DNA of 64,000 nucleotides from the NCBI RefSeq assembly GCF_007565055.1, contig NC_044560.1:43543030-43607029 (forward strand). Direction: 5' to 3'. A program made the translations under genes and the position numbers. The stretch is from Rhinopithecus roxellana. Taxonomy: Eukaryota; Chordata; Mammalia; Primates; Cercopithecidae. The notes under the pieces were generated by a model. That model ran no database searches, was not told where the DNA came from, and worked only from the letters and a program-made list of their open reading frames with translations. Positions 37,560 through 48,983 of the stretch are shown piece by piece. Every line of letters starts with the position of its first letter. The stretch's first letter is position 1.

Positions 37560-37715
37560 AACCACTCATGTGATGGTAGCTCTCCATTTTAGAGATAAAG
37601 AAACTGAGACCCAAAGAAATAAAGAGTCCTGTCCTAGGTCACAAATGAATTATAACTGAACAAGCCAGAGCCTACCAATCTTGACTCCAAACCCGAGGCT
37701 CTTCCCAGTACAAAG
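37560..37715 (-). mobile_element. MIR
   Basis: 'agagataaagaaactgagac' and 'ctaggtcacaaatgaatt' are reversed MIR. Confidence 0.75.
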
Positions 37716-37737
37716 TAAAATAAAAATTTTAAATACT

Positions 37738-38028
37738 GGTCAGACACGGTGGCTCACGCCTGTAATTCCAGCACTTTGGGAAGCCGAGGCAGATGGATCG
37801 CCTGAGGTCTGGAGTTCGAGACCAGACTGGCCAACATGGTGAAACCCCGTCACTGCTAAAAATACAAAAATTAACCGGGCATGGTGGCATGCGCCTGTAA
37901 TCCCAGCTACTTGGGAGGCTGAGGCAGGAGAATCGCTTGTACCTGGGAGGCAGAGATTGCAGTGAGCGGATATCGCACCATTGCACTCCCACCTGGGCAA
38001 CAGGGCATGACTCAGTCTCAAAAAAAAT
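37738..38028 (+). mobile_element. Alu (AluS-type)
   Basis: GGTCAGACACGGTGGCTCAC start. TAAATAC at both flanks. Confidence 0.95.
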
Positions 38029-38029
38029 T

Positions 38030-38699
38030 CTAAATACCAATTCTCCTTTAAAAAAAAAGTCCGGGGATCTGAGCTTAAAACACACTGATACACTGAGAAA
38101 CCAGGAGTGTTTCCATTTCAAACAATGTTGAATATTAACCTTAACCTGAGCCTCCAATTCAGGCAGCTTTAATTTTTTTTCTAAATTATGTCCATGGCCT
38201 AGCATGACTTGGCAAATAAGCAATTTTTTTTTTCTCTCCAGAAACCCTTTCTCCAACCACTGAAAACAACACAGGAAAAACCAACATTCTTCCTAGAGTT
38301 AATTTTAAAATACTTTGATTTCACACACAGGTAATACCTACTCGTAAATGCTGGCTTAGAAACAGGAGTGAACAGGTCCTCTTCCCGCTTACTAGGCCCA
38401 TGCATAGCTGTTTTCTTCCCCACTAAGGCTGCTTCATTAAAATGTAAATGTCAAAACCACATAGATCAATACGTGGATGTGAATGATCCAGAGCCTATGA
38501 GATGTTAAACAAACACCACTACCTGGCCCTTTTGAAAGCCTCAATTATGGAAAGTGGGATTGTTTAAGAGCCTTCATTACAGTTTCATAGATTAAAATAC
38601 CATTCTCTCCATTTGCATTAGGTTGTGAGTGCGCTTTTTTTTTCCTTCTTTTTCTAACGCTGAATATGTATACATCATTGCCCACCACCAGGAGGGGAT
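38030..38699. other. Unique sequence left of CpG island A
   Basis: No gene or repeat recognised. AT-rich up to the sharp start of the island. Confidence 0.5.
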
Positions 38700-39260
38700 T
38701 CCTACAACAAGCCAGAGAGGGTGGCAGACTCCCGAGGACTGGAGAAGGCCAAGACCGGCGGCGCTGCGCGCAGAGAGCTTTGGGGCCTCCGTTGTTGCAC
38801 CGCTCACCCAAAGAACTTAGCTCGGGTGCCGGGAGGGTCGCTGCGCGAAACCTGCCCGCGTGGCTGCGTGCCAGCCCCCACCTGCGCACCCAAGCCCCCA
38901 AGCCCAAGGGGAAAGCGCCGGGGCCTCCTTAAAACCCAGCGCACTCGAAGCGCAGTCTGCTGCGCAGCAGCTCGCACGGAAACCGGGTGAAGATAAAGGG
39001 GGGCCGGCGAACCCTAAAATTAGCGTTCCGGAAGCAGCGGCCCGGCACCGCCGCGCGGAGACAGCGTCCTCCGCCCCGGCGACCGCGCGAGCGCTCTCCC
39101 CCGGGCGCGCGGCCCCTCTGCGCCCTTCCTGGGCACGCGGGCCAGGAGCACGACCAGCGCAATAGGAAGGAAGGGCTCCCCCCGGAAACGGGATCGGGGA
39201 ACACGTGTAGCCTCCGGAGACCTAAGGGTCCATCGCTCCTCCCCCAAATGCGGCAGAACA
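38700..39260. promoter_or_regulatory. CpG island A, promoter-like, direction unknown
   Basis: An abrupt CpG-dense block between AT-rich flanks, with no repeat in it. It holds an ETS-type palindrome TTCCGGAAGC at 39026-39035 and a CACGTG E-box at 39202-39207, both common in CpG-island promoters. Overlapping open frames on both strands reflect the lack of stop codons in GC-rich DNA; none is convincing as protein. It lies inside the presumed first intron of the minus-strand gene, about 12 kb below island B. It could be an alternative promoter for that gene, feeding exon 2 with its own ATG, or a promoter for a noncoding or plus-strand transcript. Confidence 0.75.
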
Positions 39261-40434
39261 TTTAAGGAGCCTCCGAATTTAAAACCCCAGAATCCTCCAG
39301 AATGCTTGTTGTTGAACTTAAAATTTGGTTGGCTCATTTTTCAGTGAGCCCTTTCCTTTTTTGAGTTTTTATTTAAATCGGTTTCTCTCTTCCCCCATCC
39401 CCCACCAAGAGAATTAGAGTGTTGGGAGGTGAGGGGGAGGTAAGGAGTGAAGGCTGATGGAGGGGGGGTAGTTTACATCCCAACATTTCTCTGCAAGATA
39501 AACAGTTCTGAAGGTCAGCGACGGCTCCCCATGGAGCGCTCCTAAAAAGATTAATGTTCATTAAAGGATTCTCCGTCAGCGTTTACCTTGAGAACCCAAA
39601 CTGTTTTAAGTCCCAAGTATTTCAGATATTCCTATTCTAATAATGCATTGAAAACCTGTATATTCATTATTGACTATTGTGAACACCCCCAAAATAAAAT
39701 TATCAAAAATCTGGGAGCTAGTCTAAGGAAATCTGTGAAAGCTGTGTTACTCAGCCAAGATTAAATGAAGAATGCAAAAATAGAGTTATATTTAGTACTA
39801 CAAAAATGGAAAGCTGAATGACACAATATTTGGAAACTAGAAGCTAGTCATTTTTTTAAAGTCATATTTATTATATAACTAGAATGTTAATATAGGCACG
39901 GTAATTTTAAACTAGTCATTAATACAAACTAAATATGTCTGTGGAGTGACATCGCATCCCTAGGATCTTTTAGCCTTTAGCCCTCTCTTAGCCATCCTTC
40001 TGCAGTCCGCCCCTTACCTTTATTTTCAGAATCTTTCATTCTCTGCTTCCTCCCTCTGCTGCAAATGAGCAGGAAAGTCCGTCTGATTCTGCAACCCTGA
40101 CTTTTGATTTGTCATTCACAGTCAGCGGTCTCGGGGGCGAAGTCTCTCAACGGAGGAGCACTCGGGCTATGATAATTGCATGCAAGTCGGTGTGCGGGGT
40201 TATAATTTTGCTTATACTGGAGCGGAAAGGATGGGGATGAAGGCAGACGTAAACACAAATTCCAAAACATGGCATGGAACCGGATCTGGAGCGGAGGCTT
40301 GCCTTTCCTTCCCTCAGGATAGGGAACTAACTGTTTAGCGCCTCCTCATCTCTGAAGGGGATGTCTGTGTCATGCACCAGGTTTATTTTCAGATGGTAAG
40401 TCAGCTTTGGAGGAGGATTAAGAGCCCTGTACTT
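39261..40434. other. Unique sequence right of CpG island A
   Basis: Repeat-free for about 1.2 kb, with a modestly CpG-containing patch at 40120-40310. It may be part of the promoter/enhancer neighbourhood; no exon seen. Confidence 0.45.
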
Positions 40435-40565
40435 TCATTCATTCATTCAACATTTATTTTACCTCTCTGTGGACCAGGCTGTATGCTAAGTACTGGGGAT
40501 ACAACAATGCACAGGACCAGCCCTCGGTCCTCAAGCTGCTCACAGGCGTTACAGTACAGAGGCAT
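40435..40565 (-). mobile_element. L2 3' end
   Basis: 'cattcattcattcaacattta' and 'ctgtatgctaagtactggggatacaacaatg' are the reversed L2 3' end. Confidence 0.8.
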
Positions 40566-40799
40566 ACAGTGCAATATAATGGCCTGTGTCTGCTGCATGG
40601 ACACAGGTTATTGAACCCATTTCACTCAGGCCTAAGTTGATACTCAAGGAGGCTTTAGTGACTGGTTGTAAGCCATTGAGTGGCAGACTAGGAATAGGTA
40701 AGAGGATGCCAAACCATAAGACCCCTCCGTTGGAGAGTAAGGAGGATTCAAGTAAATCAGTCATTCAGTTCACTTACTCTAAATCATTCCACAGCTCAG

Positions 40800-40990
40800 A
40801 TTCATTCATTCATTCCTTCAATCATTTATTCAACACGTGGTTATTTGTGCCAGGCACTATTCCAACTGTTAGGGTTTCAGGTCCCTGCTTTCTTGGCTAT
40901 TGCACCCTGGTGGAAGGATTCAGACAGGTAATGTAGACATATAATAAATGGCAATAAATGTTGTGAAGAAAAATGAAACATGGTAATGAG
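40800..40990 (-). mobile_element. L2 3' end
   Basis: 'attcattcattccttcaatcat' and 'gtgccaggcactattccaact' are the reversed L2 3' end. Confidence 0.75.
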
Positions 40991-41384
40991 GTAACAGGGG
41001 TGCCATTTTAGGCAGGGGGGCCAAGGGAGGTGCCATTTTACTTGTTTTATGGACAATGGGTAAGAGTCATCACAGTCTCTTCCAAACGGCTTCACTCAGA
41101 AACTGTTTTTTAAGTTCTGAACCCTCCCAATCTCCTCTGCTTCATGCATACTCACTGATGGATGGTGTTTATTCCCCATGATACAGATTAGTAAACTGGT
41201 ATCCAGAAAGACTAACTGACTCAAATACATAACCTAACCCAATTGGAAGAAGAGCAACAGAAAGGAATACATCTTCCTGTTACTCTCATCCTCAGAAATT
41301 ACTGAGTTAAATGCAATATTGACATTAAAACTTTGCTGGACTAGGCATTAAAAGGGTTAAAGACCTATCTTCTACCATCTCTAC

Positions 41385-41550
41385 CTTTTATTAACTGAGT
41401 AGTGTAGGGCAAGTGACAGAACCTCTCTGGCATGAGTTTTCTCATCTGCAAAGTGGGAATAATCATAGCTGTCCTATATATGTACTGGGTTGTTCATATC
41501 ATTAAAAGGGAGAACAGAATTTTGTAAACAAAACACTAAATAAATGTAGG
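41385..41550 (+). mobile_element. MIR
   Basis: 'gggcaagtgacagaacctctctgg' and 'tctcatctgcaaagtgggaataat' match MIR. Confidence 0.85.
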
Positions 41551-41994
41551 GTATAATTACCAACTGCTTGGGCACATTTAAGAGGACTAATTGCCAGTGT
41601 TCACCTGCTCATTACTGCAACCCAAGAGTCAAATATAGCTATAATGTGAGAGCTTTCATGGCTATTAGGGGGCCTTGCATTGACTTCTCGTTGCCACAAC
41701 TGGAAGACTCCCTGAAAGCTTTGGGAACTTTAAGTATTTGTTTTTGGTTCCCATCTTTCCGTGGCAATGGATAATATCTTTCTGCTGTCTTTGACAACTT
41801 AAGACCAATAAGGAAAAGCTGCCTTCATTACAACTCCTTACCGGCCACCAAATGAGACATTGGCTAAACCACATCAGAGAAACGGGCATCTTTATCTCCA
41901 AGGACCAAGTCCAGGATAGCCAAAATGTGCCCAAGAGGAGCACTTTGGGGGACTGAGAAGGTGAGGGAGTAGGTGGTGAGAAGCCATCATTCAT

Positions 41995-42130
41995 GCACTC
42001 TTTTATTCAATAATATTCATGGTACCAGGCACTGCTGTGAACACTAGGAATGACACAGTGCTGAACAAAACATTCTCTGTCCTCAGGAGCCTGTGGTCTC
42101 AGGTCAAGAGGCTTCCACTAGATATGCCAA
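41995..42130 (-). mobile_element. L2 3' end
   Basis: 'tattcatggtaccaggcactgctgtgaacac' and 'gctgaacaaaacattctctg' are the reversed L2 3' end. Confidence 0.75.
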
Positions 42131-42208
42131 TTTACCAAAGTAGGCAAAAAAAAAAAAAACGCCAAGGCGTGGGTTTGAATAGTAGGGCAAGAGCTCCAAA
42201 GCAAAAGA

Positions 42209-42503
42209 GGACTGGGAGAGGTGGCTGATGCCTGTAATCCCAGCACTTTAGGAGGCCAAGGTGGTAGGATGGCTTGAGGTCAGGAGTTCAAAACCAGCCT
42301 GGTCAGCATAGTGAGACCCTGTCTCTATGAAAAAAATTTTTTAGTTTGCTGGGCATGATGGCATAAGCCTGTGGTCCAGCTACTTGGGAGGCTGAGTTGG
42401 GAGGATGCTTGAGTCTGGGAGGTCAAGGCTGCAGTGAGCCATGGGCAACAGAGCAAGAAAGACCCTGGGTGACAGACCAGACTGTGTCTCAAAAACTAAA
42501 TAA
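42209..42503 (+). mobile_element. Old Alu (AluJ-type)
   Basis: GACTGGGAGAGGTGGCTGAT start, diverged right arm. Confidence 0.9.
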
Positions 42504-42509
42504 AATAGT

Positions 42510-42890
42510 GTAAGAGAATGGATTCAAACATGGGCCCTGCCATGTACCAATCCCTGGAATATAAGCTGAGACAAGTTGCTGCACCTCTCTTAAGTTTCCA
42601 TTTCCTGATCTGCAGGATGGAGGTGATAATGGTACCCATCTTCCACAGCTGGGTGAGGCTCAAACAAGTTAATACGTTTAAGGTTCATAGCACAAAGCCT
42701 GACACATAAGGGCTCCATAAATCCTGTAAGATGAGTAGTAACTTGTAACTGGGTCAAGTTTACTCCCCTAAGCTTCAGTTTCCTCATAAAATATGGAAAA
42801 TAATAACTAGTTTGTAGGATTATTGTGAGAATTACATATGAAGAAGAATATGAAGTCCTTGGCATAAAGGAATAACCAATCACCAACCAC
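42510..42890 (+). mobile_element. Two MIR copies in tandem
   Basis: Copy 1 (42510-42725) has 'tttcctgatctgcagg' and 'gcctgacacataagggctc'. Copy 2 (42745-42890) has 'agcttcagtttcctcat'. Confidence 0.75.
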
Positions 42891-42909
42891 CCTCACTCCA
42901 GGCCCTTTT

Positions 42910-43179
42910 AAAAAATTTTTTTATTTTTAATTTTTGTGGGTACATAGTAGGTGTATGTATTTATGAGGTACATGAGAAATTTTGATACAGGCATGCCATG
43001 TGTAATAATCACATCATGGAATATGGAGTATCCATCCCCTCAAGCATTTATCCTTTGTGTTACAAACAATCCAATTATACTCTTTCAGTTATTTTAACAA
43101 GTACAATTAAATCATTATTGACTCTAGTCACCTTGTTGTGCTATCAAATACTAGGTCTTATTCGTTCTTTCTAACTATT
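42910..43179 (-). mobile_element. 5'-truncated L1 3' end, with target duplication
   Basis: Left side is A/T-rich (the A-tail reversed), followed by 'tttttgtgggtacatag' and 'catgccatgtgtaataatc'. A target-site duplication CCAGGCCCTTTT lies at 42898-42909 and 43180-43191. About 270 bp; non-coding. Confidence 0.85.
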
Positions 43180-43194
43180 CCAGGCCCTTTTTAA

Positions 43195-44489
43195 TAAAGA
43201 AGGCTCCCCAAACCAAAATTTTTAAAAGACCAATGCTAGGAGTAGAAAGGAAGTGGAAGAAGGGAAGGAAGACACCCATTTATATTACAAAAGGAAGTAA
43301 TAATGTTTTCAAAAGTGTAATCATTTCTAGGGGTATTTGCATTGTACCCAACATTGTATTTTGAAAAGTTTCAAACACACCAAAAAGTTGAAAGAAAGTT
43401 CAGTGGGCCCCATATCCAAGTACATTTGGGTATATTTGCTTCATCACGTGTCTGTTTCTCTATCCAACTTTAATTAATCTTTTTTCTCCTTAAGTTGAAA
43501 GAGGTTTGAAGGCCTCATCAAATATAAAGAGCCTTTATTTTCCCTCCTGATGCAGTATTTCCAGAAGCACAGGCCTCCTGATTCTGTGGCTATTCCAAGC
43601 AGAGCTGGGTGAACTCTCAGAAGTCTTGTCATGTCACACAGTAAATCTGAAGGCCACACCCAGTTAAGGACAAGGATGGAGTCTAGAGCTTTCCACAACA
43701 AGGCAATGTCTCTATCAGACCCCAAGCTTCAGATAAACTGGTACTGAGGATGATTAGAAACAGCCGCTAATGGACAAGATGCTCTATCTCAAAAACTGGG
43801 TTTAGGAAAAGCATCAGGCAGGCTCCACTGGCCACTAGGTCCCTTGACAACCCTGCACATCCTTGTCTTGTTAGATGCCACTCTGAGTCACTAAACCAGT
43901 GACTCATGCTTAGCAACCGAGGCCATCTTGAGAGCTAAACTGAAGGGAATTTTCAAGAACAACGAGTGAAACTCTGAATTGAAAGGGAATAAGGCTTTTT
44001 ATTGTCCGAGCAAAACAAAAATGAAAGGAAAAACAACACTGCTATCATACTGTGGATTAAACTTTCCCAGCTGCAAATTTTACTCTGAGGAAACACTGGG
44101 CACCAAAAAAAATAAGTAAATTTAAAAAAAAAAAAAAAAAAGCTTTTACATGCCCTTGGAATTTTTGAGGCATTTTTATTCTTGATTAGTTGATAGGTAA
44201 GCAGAGACCCAGAACATATGTCCCAAATTAGGCAGATGAAATGATCTTTCAGTGACTTGTCTAGAGCTTCTGCTTGCTTAGTCATTCATTCCCAAAGAGT
44301 GGCTTTAGCTTTACCTGCAACCCCACACTCAGTCTTCCTGCACCCAGCCAAGCCTCTGTCTGGCCTGCTCAGAGCACCCAAATGGCCAGAAAAGAGGTGA
44401 GAAGGAAAAAGAAAATGTGCTTACTGTGGGGAGGGGGTAGATGTTTAGGATTAGGGCTAGTCACAGAGAAGGGGCAGCATGGGTTATAT
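43195..44489. other. Mostly unique intronic sequence
   Basis: Apart from an ancient repeat fragment at 43340-43475 and an 18-A run near 44125, nothing recognised. Confidence 0.5.
43340..43475 (+). mobile_element. Ancient L1M-like repeat fragment
   Basis: 'gaaaagtttcaaacacaccaaaaagttgaaagaaagttca' (quoted in overlapping parts) followed by 'tttgcttcatcacgtgtctg'. Same uncertain family as 5755-5990. Confidence 0.45.
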
Positions 44490-45420
44490 GGAGTACCTAC
44501 TACATGCCAAGCTGTTTTCTTATCATCATCATCATACATTTGTTGAGAACTTATTATTTGGCAAGCATTGTCTTTAATGCAAGGACTCAGAGCAGACCTC
44601 CAGGGTTTGAATCCCAGCTTACTAGTTGTATAACTTTGGAAATGTTACTGAACTTCTCTCTGCTTCAGTTTTTCTTATGTGTAAAACGAAAGCTATAAAA
44701 CAGGGTTATTATAAGAATAAACTAAAATCATACACTCTTTTTTTTTTTTTTTTTTTTGAGACGGAGTCTTCGCTCTGTCACCCAGGCTGGAGTGCAGTGG
44801 CCGGATCTCAGCTCACTGCAAGCTCCGCCTCCCGGGTTTATGCCATTCTCCTGCCTCAGCCTCCCGAGTAGCTGGGACTACAGGCGCCCGCCACCTCGCC
44901 CGGCTAGTTTTTTGTATTTTTTAGTAGAGACGGGGTTTCACGGTGTTAGCCAGGATGGTCTCGATCTCCTGACCTCGTGATCCGCCCGTCTCGGCCTCCC
45001 AAAGTGCTGGGATTACAGGCTTGAGCCACCGCGCCCGGCTGAAATCATACACTCTTTAAGATAGTGGCTGGCACATAGTGTGACAAAAGCAATGCACATG
45101 TTAACTCTTGCCATTCGTTTTATTAGATGAGACAAACGAGGCAGAGAGGCAAGGAGACTTGCCAAAGGAGACACATAGCTAAACACAGCAGAGTCCAGAA
45201 TCGTCATGTCATTTATTTCTCACACAGTCCTGTGAGGGAAATGGGAAGGAAAGGAGAGTGGCTTCACCTGCAACACCACACTCGGTCTTCCTTTTATTGG
45301 TAAGAGTTTGGAAATCCAAGACGGCCTAGTAATTTACACGTCACAAGTTGGCAAGTAGGAGAGTTGAGATTTAAACCCACATTTGCTGACTGTAAAACCC
45401 TTGTTCATCCTACTATGTCA
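44490..45420. mobile_element. Cluster of MIR pieces around the AluY
   Basis: A plus-strand MIR at 44570-44737 ('gtttgaatcccagcttac') resumes after the AluY at 45040-45090 ('gtggctggcacatagtg'). Reversed MIR pieces lie at 44490-44570, 45095-45230 and 45300-45418. Confidence 0.7.
44738..45039 (-). mobile_element. AluY, Old World monkey type, minus strand, inside a MIR
   Basis: T20 tract, GAGACGGAGTCTTCGCTCTG. Target duplication AAATCATACACTCTTT on both sides splits a MIR. Confidence 0.95.
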
Positions 45421-45650
45421 GTGGTTCTCAACCTTTAGCATGTGTCAGAATTACTGCAGAGTTTATTTAAACACATTTCCAGGTCCCAGCCTCCTATCCC
45501 TCCCCATCCTCTCATCCTCCCACCCCTCAGTTTGTGATTTGGTAGCTCTGAGAGGGGGCCTAGAATTTGCATTTCTAACAAGATCCTGAGTGATGTTGAT
45601 GCTGCTGGTCTCATGCTGCTGGTCTGGAGACCAAGCTTGGAGAACCACGG
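45419..45650 (+). mobile_element. MER5-like non-autonomous hAT-Charlie DNA transposon
   Basis: The ends CAGTGGTTCTCAACC and TTGGAGAACCACGG are imperfect terminal inverted repeats of the hAT-Charlie type, and 'ttgcatttctaacaag' is typical of the MER5 group. Contains no transposase. Confidence 0.75.
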
Positions 45651-45779
45651 ATCTCTACAATCGTGCACCTGTTTGCAGAACAGGTGGTAGGAGGAGAGCC
45701 AGAGCCACAGACCCAAAGATTGTGGGTCAGTAAGGTTTCCCCACTCTGATAAAGTGTTGGTTACTTCCCATAGCCTGGC

Positions 45780-45960
45780 TAATAAACCTTGTATTTACAC
45801 AGCCCTTTCATTTTTATGGTCTCGTTTGATCTCTCTAATATCCTTAGGAATAGGCTAGGTAGGAATCACGACCTCCATTCAATGTGGCTTGTTTTTAGGG
45901 ACATATGGCTAGACAATGGCAGTGAGAGAATAAACCACTGATCAACGTGACAGAAATTCT
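45780..45960 (-). mobile_element. MIR
   Basis: 'ttaggaataggctaggtaggaatcacg' and 'gacatatggctagacaatggcag' are a reversed, diverged MIR. Confidence 0.6.
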
Positions 45961-46339
45961 GTCCTTTTCTCCAAATAAATTGTTCTGGAAAATACTATCT
46001 ACTGATGGACAATGACTCTAGTTCCAACCTGTCTTCCCAGATAATACCACAGCTCAGGAAAGGGCTCCTCACCCGGCACAGGGTTCAGAGGAAGGAATTT
46101 CTGGTGGGAGGAACTCAAGGCCGGTTATCTACCATAATTTCGAGGGCTAGAGAAGTCTACTGCTCATAAAGTGCTTTCCTCATTTGCTCCCTTTTCTGTA
46201 ACCTACAAACTTTGATGTTTGAGTAAAATATGGTTTTCCACAATGGATGGAAGCATTTGGAGGGTTAATTTCAACTCAGCACAGCTTGTTCATTTAGAAC
46301 TACTGGCATGATTAAGTATATTTTTAAAAGTTGTTTAGA

Positions 46340-46770
46340 CCTGTAAACCAACAAATAATTCATATCCAGAATATTTAAAGAATTCCTAAAATGGATAAGA
46401 AAAAAAAAACCACCAAGTTAAAGAAATGAGAAAGGCATCAATAGGCCTTTCACAAAGGTTCACACAAGAATGGCCAATATTCTTGTGAAAAGATACTCAG
46501 CTTCATTCTTTGTCAAGAAAATTCAGTATAAAACAACATGGAATACCATTTCATACCCATCAAATTAGCAAACATTTAAAAGTCTGACCATATTCAGTAA
46601 GGAATCAGGGAGCTTACACACGGTTGGCAGAAACTGAATTAGCACAAATATACAAAGGTCAACTTGGCAATATCTCTCAAAATCAAAAATATATATATAC
46701 AGTTTGATGCAGTAATTGTCCCTTTAGATAGTTATGCTAAACTTTTAGTGACAAATGTTCAGAGTGTAAA
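46340..46770 (+). mobile_element. L1M ORF2 3'-side fragment
   Basis: 'gaatggccaatatt', 'tggaataccatttcatacccatcaaattagc' (in parts) and 'cagtttgatgcagtaattg' fit the C-terminal region of an old L1 ORF2. Broken frames. Confidence 0.75.
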
Positions 46771-46804
46771 TTTCAGAGTCATTCTCTTTGGAAATATATA
46801 AATG

Positions 46805-46885
46805 GAAGGAATCTTTCATTCCAGACATATTTATTGAATGTCTGCTATGTTCAGGACACAGTGTTAGGATGCAAAGATGACAGGA
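46805..46885 (-). mobile_element. L2 3' end
   Basis: 'catatttattgaatgtctgc' and 'caggacacagtgttagg' fit the reversed L2 3' end. Confidence 0.7.
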
Positions 46886-47079
46886 ATCCTTATAAGCTAT
46901 GTTCCTTCTCCCCTGCGGCCTCCTGATGAAAAAGAAGAAGGTGGCACAAAGAAGGATGCTGCTGCAGAAGACCTTCTGGTTGACCCAGAAGGGTTAACCG
47001 CCCCAAAAAAGCCTCCAGCTGTGGTTGCTTCCCAGAGTGCACTGAACTTTTAACCGTATTTTGAGTGTGATCATATGGT

Positions 47080-47345
47080 TGACAATCTAGACTAAGCATT
47101 AATCTAGACTAACAGTAGTCTGGACTATTATGAAACTCTACACTATTATTAGTCTATACTAACAATAGTATACTAATAGTAGTCTAGATTTTCAGCCATA
47201 TTAATATTATGGTTTTCTAATAAGTTCTAGACTTTTCTAGGTTTTCTAGACTATTTTCTAAGAATAGTCTACATTTTCAACCATATTAATATTAGGTTTT
47301 GTTTTATTAATATGAATACATATAATAGTAAACCTAATATTAATA
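47080..47345. repeat. AT-rich region with nested direct and inverted repeats
   Basis: TAGTCTAGA/TCTAGACTA-type motifs recur between 47087 and 47275. A block 'ttttca(g/a)ccatattaatatta' occurs twice, at about 47190 and 47275. A perfect 15-base inverted repeat ATTAATATTAGGTTT / AAACCTAATATTAAT lies at 47285-47299 and 47330-47344 with a 30-base spacer, able to form a hairpin. Confidence 0.85.
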
Positions 47346-47359
47346 AAAGTAACCAGCCC

Positions 47360-47570
47360 TTTGTGAACCTCTGTGTACCAGAAATGCATTTAATCATCAG
47401 AGTTACATGACATAGGAATTGTCATCCTCATTTTTCAGATAATATATAACTCCATTTTTGAAAGACTAAGGACACTGTCTAATATCACACAGCTTATTAA
47501 TGTGCCATTTATGAGTGGCAGATTCAAATAATAGCCTGTCTGACATCAAAGCGTATGACTCTAGATGCCC
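47360..47570 (-). mobile_element. MIR
   Basis: 'ggaattgtcatcctcatttttcag' and 'tatcacacagcttattaatg' are reversed MIR. Confidence 0.8.
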
Positions 47571-47641
47571 AAAATGATGTTAACATCATCATAAGAAATT
47601 CAGGTTAACTTTAAAAAATCAAATAAAATTGAGATATAAAT

Positions 47642-47955
47642 TTCTTTTTTTTTTTCTTTTTTTTTTTTTTTGGTTGAGACGGAGTCTGGCTCTGTCGCCC
47701 GGGCTGGAGTGCAGTGGCCGGATCTCAGCTCACTGCAAGCTCCGCCTCCCAGGTTTACGCCATTCTCCTGCCTCAGCCTCCGGAGTAGCTGGGACTACAG
47801 GCGCCCGCCACCTCGCCTGGCTAGTTTTTTGTATTTTTAGTAGAGACGGGGTTTCACCGTGTTAGCCAGGATGGTCTCGATCTCCTGACCTCGTGATCCG
47901 CCCGTCTCAGCCTCCCAAAGTGCTGGGATTACAGGCTTCAGCCACCGCGCCCGGC
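47642..47955 (-). mobile_element. AluY, Old World monkey type, minus strand
   Basis: GAGACGGAGTCTGGCTCTGT start and CACCGCGCCCGGC end. ATAAATTTCTT flanks both sides. Confidence 0.95.
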
Positions 47956-48049
47956 TATAAATTTCTTTTATTGCGTAATATTTATTCATTTTACTTCCCT
48001 CTTCCATGAGTATAGCTATTGAAACATGTTTTTTCATGTGTGGAGGGAG

Positions 48050-48240
48050 ATGTGGCAGAAAGGATGTTGTATAGATAGACAGGCCTGAATCTGCCACTCA
48101 CCAGTCACATGACCTCCAGCATATCACTTAGTGCCTCTTGCTTTACCTTCCCTTATATATAAAATGGGGGAAATACATAACATCTGCCCTCTCTCCTTCC
48201 AGGGGTATTGTCAAGATCTAAACAAAAGCCTGTAGTTGAA
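48050..48240 (+). mobile_element. MIR
   Basis: 'cctgaatctgccactcaccagtcacatgacc' and 'aaaatgggggaaatac' match MIR. Confidence 0.85.
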
Positions 48241-48489
48241 CTATTCTTTAAGATGTCAAGTATCATATAACATTAGACATTAGAATGGCTTTATACCCAG
48301 GGCTTATGGGGAAAGGGGAAGATAGATAGTAGAGGAATGCAGTGAGCAGCCAAGATCCTATCTAAGAAAAGAGAGGTGTGGGATGGCAGTGAGCCCTGGG
48401 AAGCTGTGAGTAAACGCTAGGTCAGGAACACAGAAGCAGAGATGGTTTTTTAGGCACTATAGATCTGGTTTTAAAAATTATAAAACTAA

Positions 48490-48771
48490 TGCAGGAACAG
48501 AAAACCAAACACCAGTTGTTCTCACTTATAAGTGGGAGCTGAACAATGAGAACACATGGACACAGGGAGGGGACCAACACACACTGGGGCCCGTGGTGGA
48601 GAGGGTCAGGGGAGGGAGAGCATCAGGAAGAATAGCTAACGCATGCTGGGCTTAATACCTAAGTGAAGGGTTGATAGGTGCAGCAAACCACCTTGGCACA
48701 CCTTTACCTATGTAACAAACCTGAACATCCTGCATGTGTATCCCAGAACAAATATTTTAAAAATTAAAATA
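48490..48771 (+). mobile_element. Primate L1 (L1P) 3' end, 5'-truncated
   Basis: 'caaacaccagttgttctcac', 'gtgggagctgaacaatgaga' and 'acctatgtaacaaacctg' are the classic primate L1 3' end. Target duplication AAAAATTATAA(A/G)ACTA at 48474-48489 and 48772-48787. About 280 bp, much less diverged than the L1M copies. Confidence 0.9.
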
Positions 48772-48983
48772 AAAATTATAAGACTAGAACACTTATTCTA
48801 ACCCAAGTAACTACAGTGGCAATATTCATTTATTCCTCTTTTGTAAACATTCACACAATATCTGGAATAACACTACGCATGTAATTATCACTCAAGGGAT
48901 ACCTGTTGCAATCATCGATCTCATTTAAGCTCATGATAAGAAGTGGTCAGCCTTTGGCCCTATTTAGTTTCAGCAATAGTTCT

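Noticed and set aside
37729..38256. 175-codon minus-strand open frame
   Set aside because: Runs through an Alu at 37738-38028; a known source of long spurious frames.
38545..39337. Multiple overlapping 60-120-codon frames on both strands
   Set aside because: GC-rich CpG-island DNA has few stop codons; the frames overlap in several phases and several start only at non-ATG codons. None resembles a protein.
42898..43191. CRISPR-like or regulatory direct repeat CCAGGCCCTTTT
   Set aside because: It is simply the target-site duplication of a truncated L1.
46885..47055. Lys/Glu-rich plus-strand stretch resembling a retrocopy
   Set aside because: A short open run (…KKDAAAEDLL…) ending at a stop looked protein-like, but no known gene, poly-A tail or target duplication could be linked to it.
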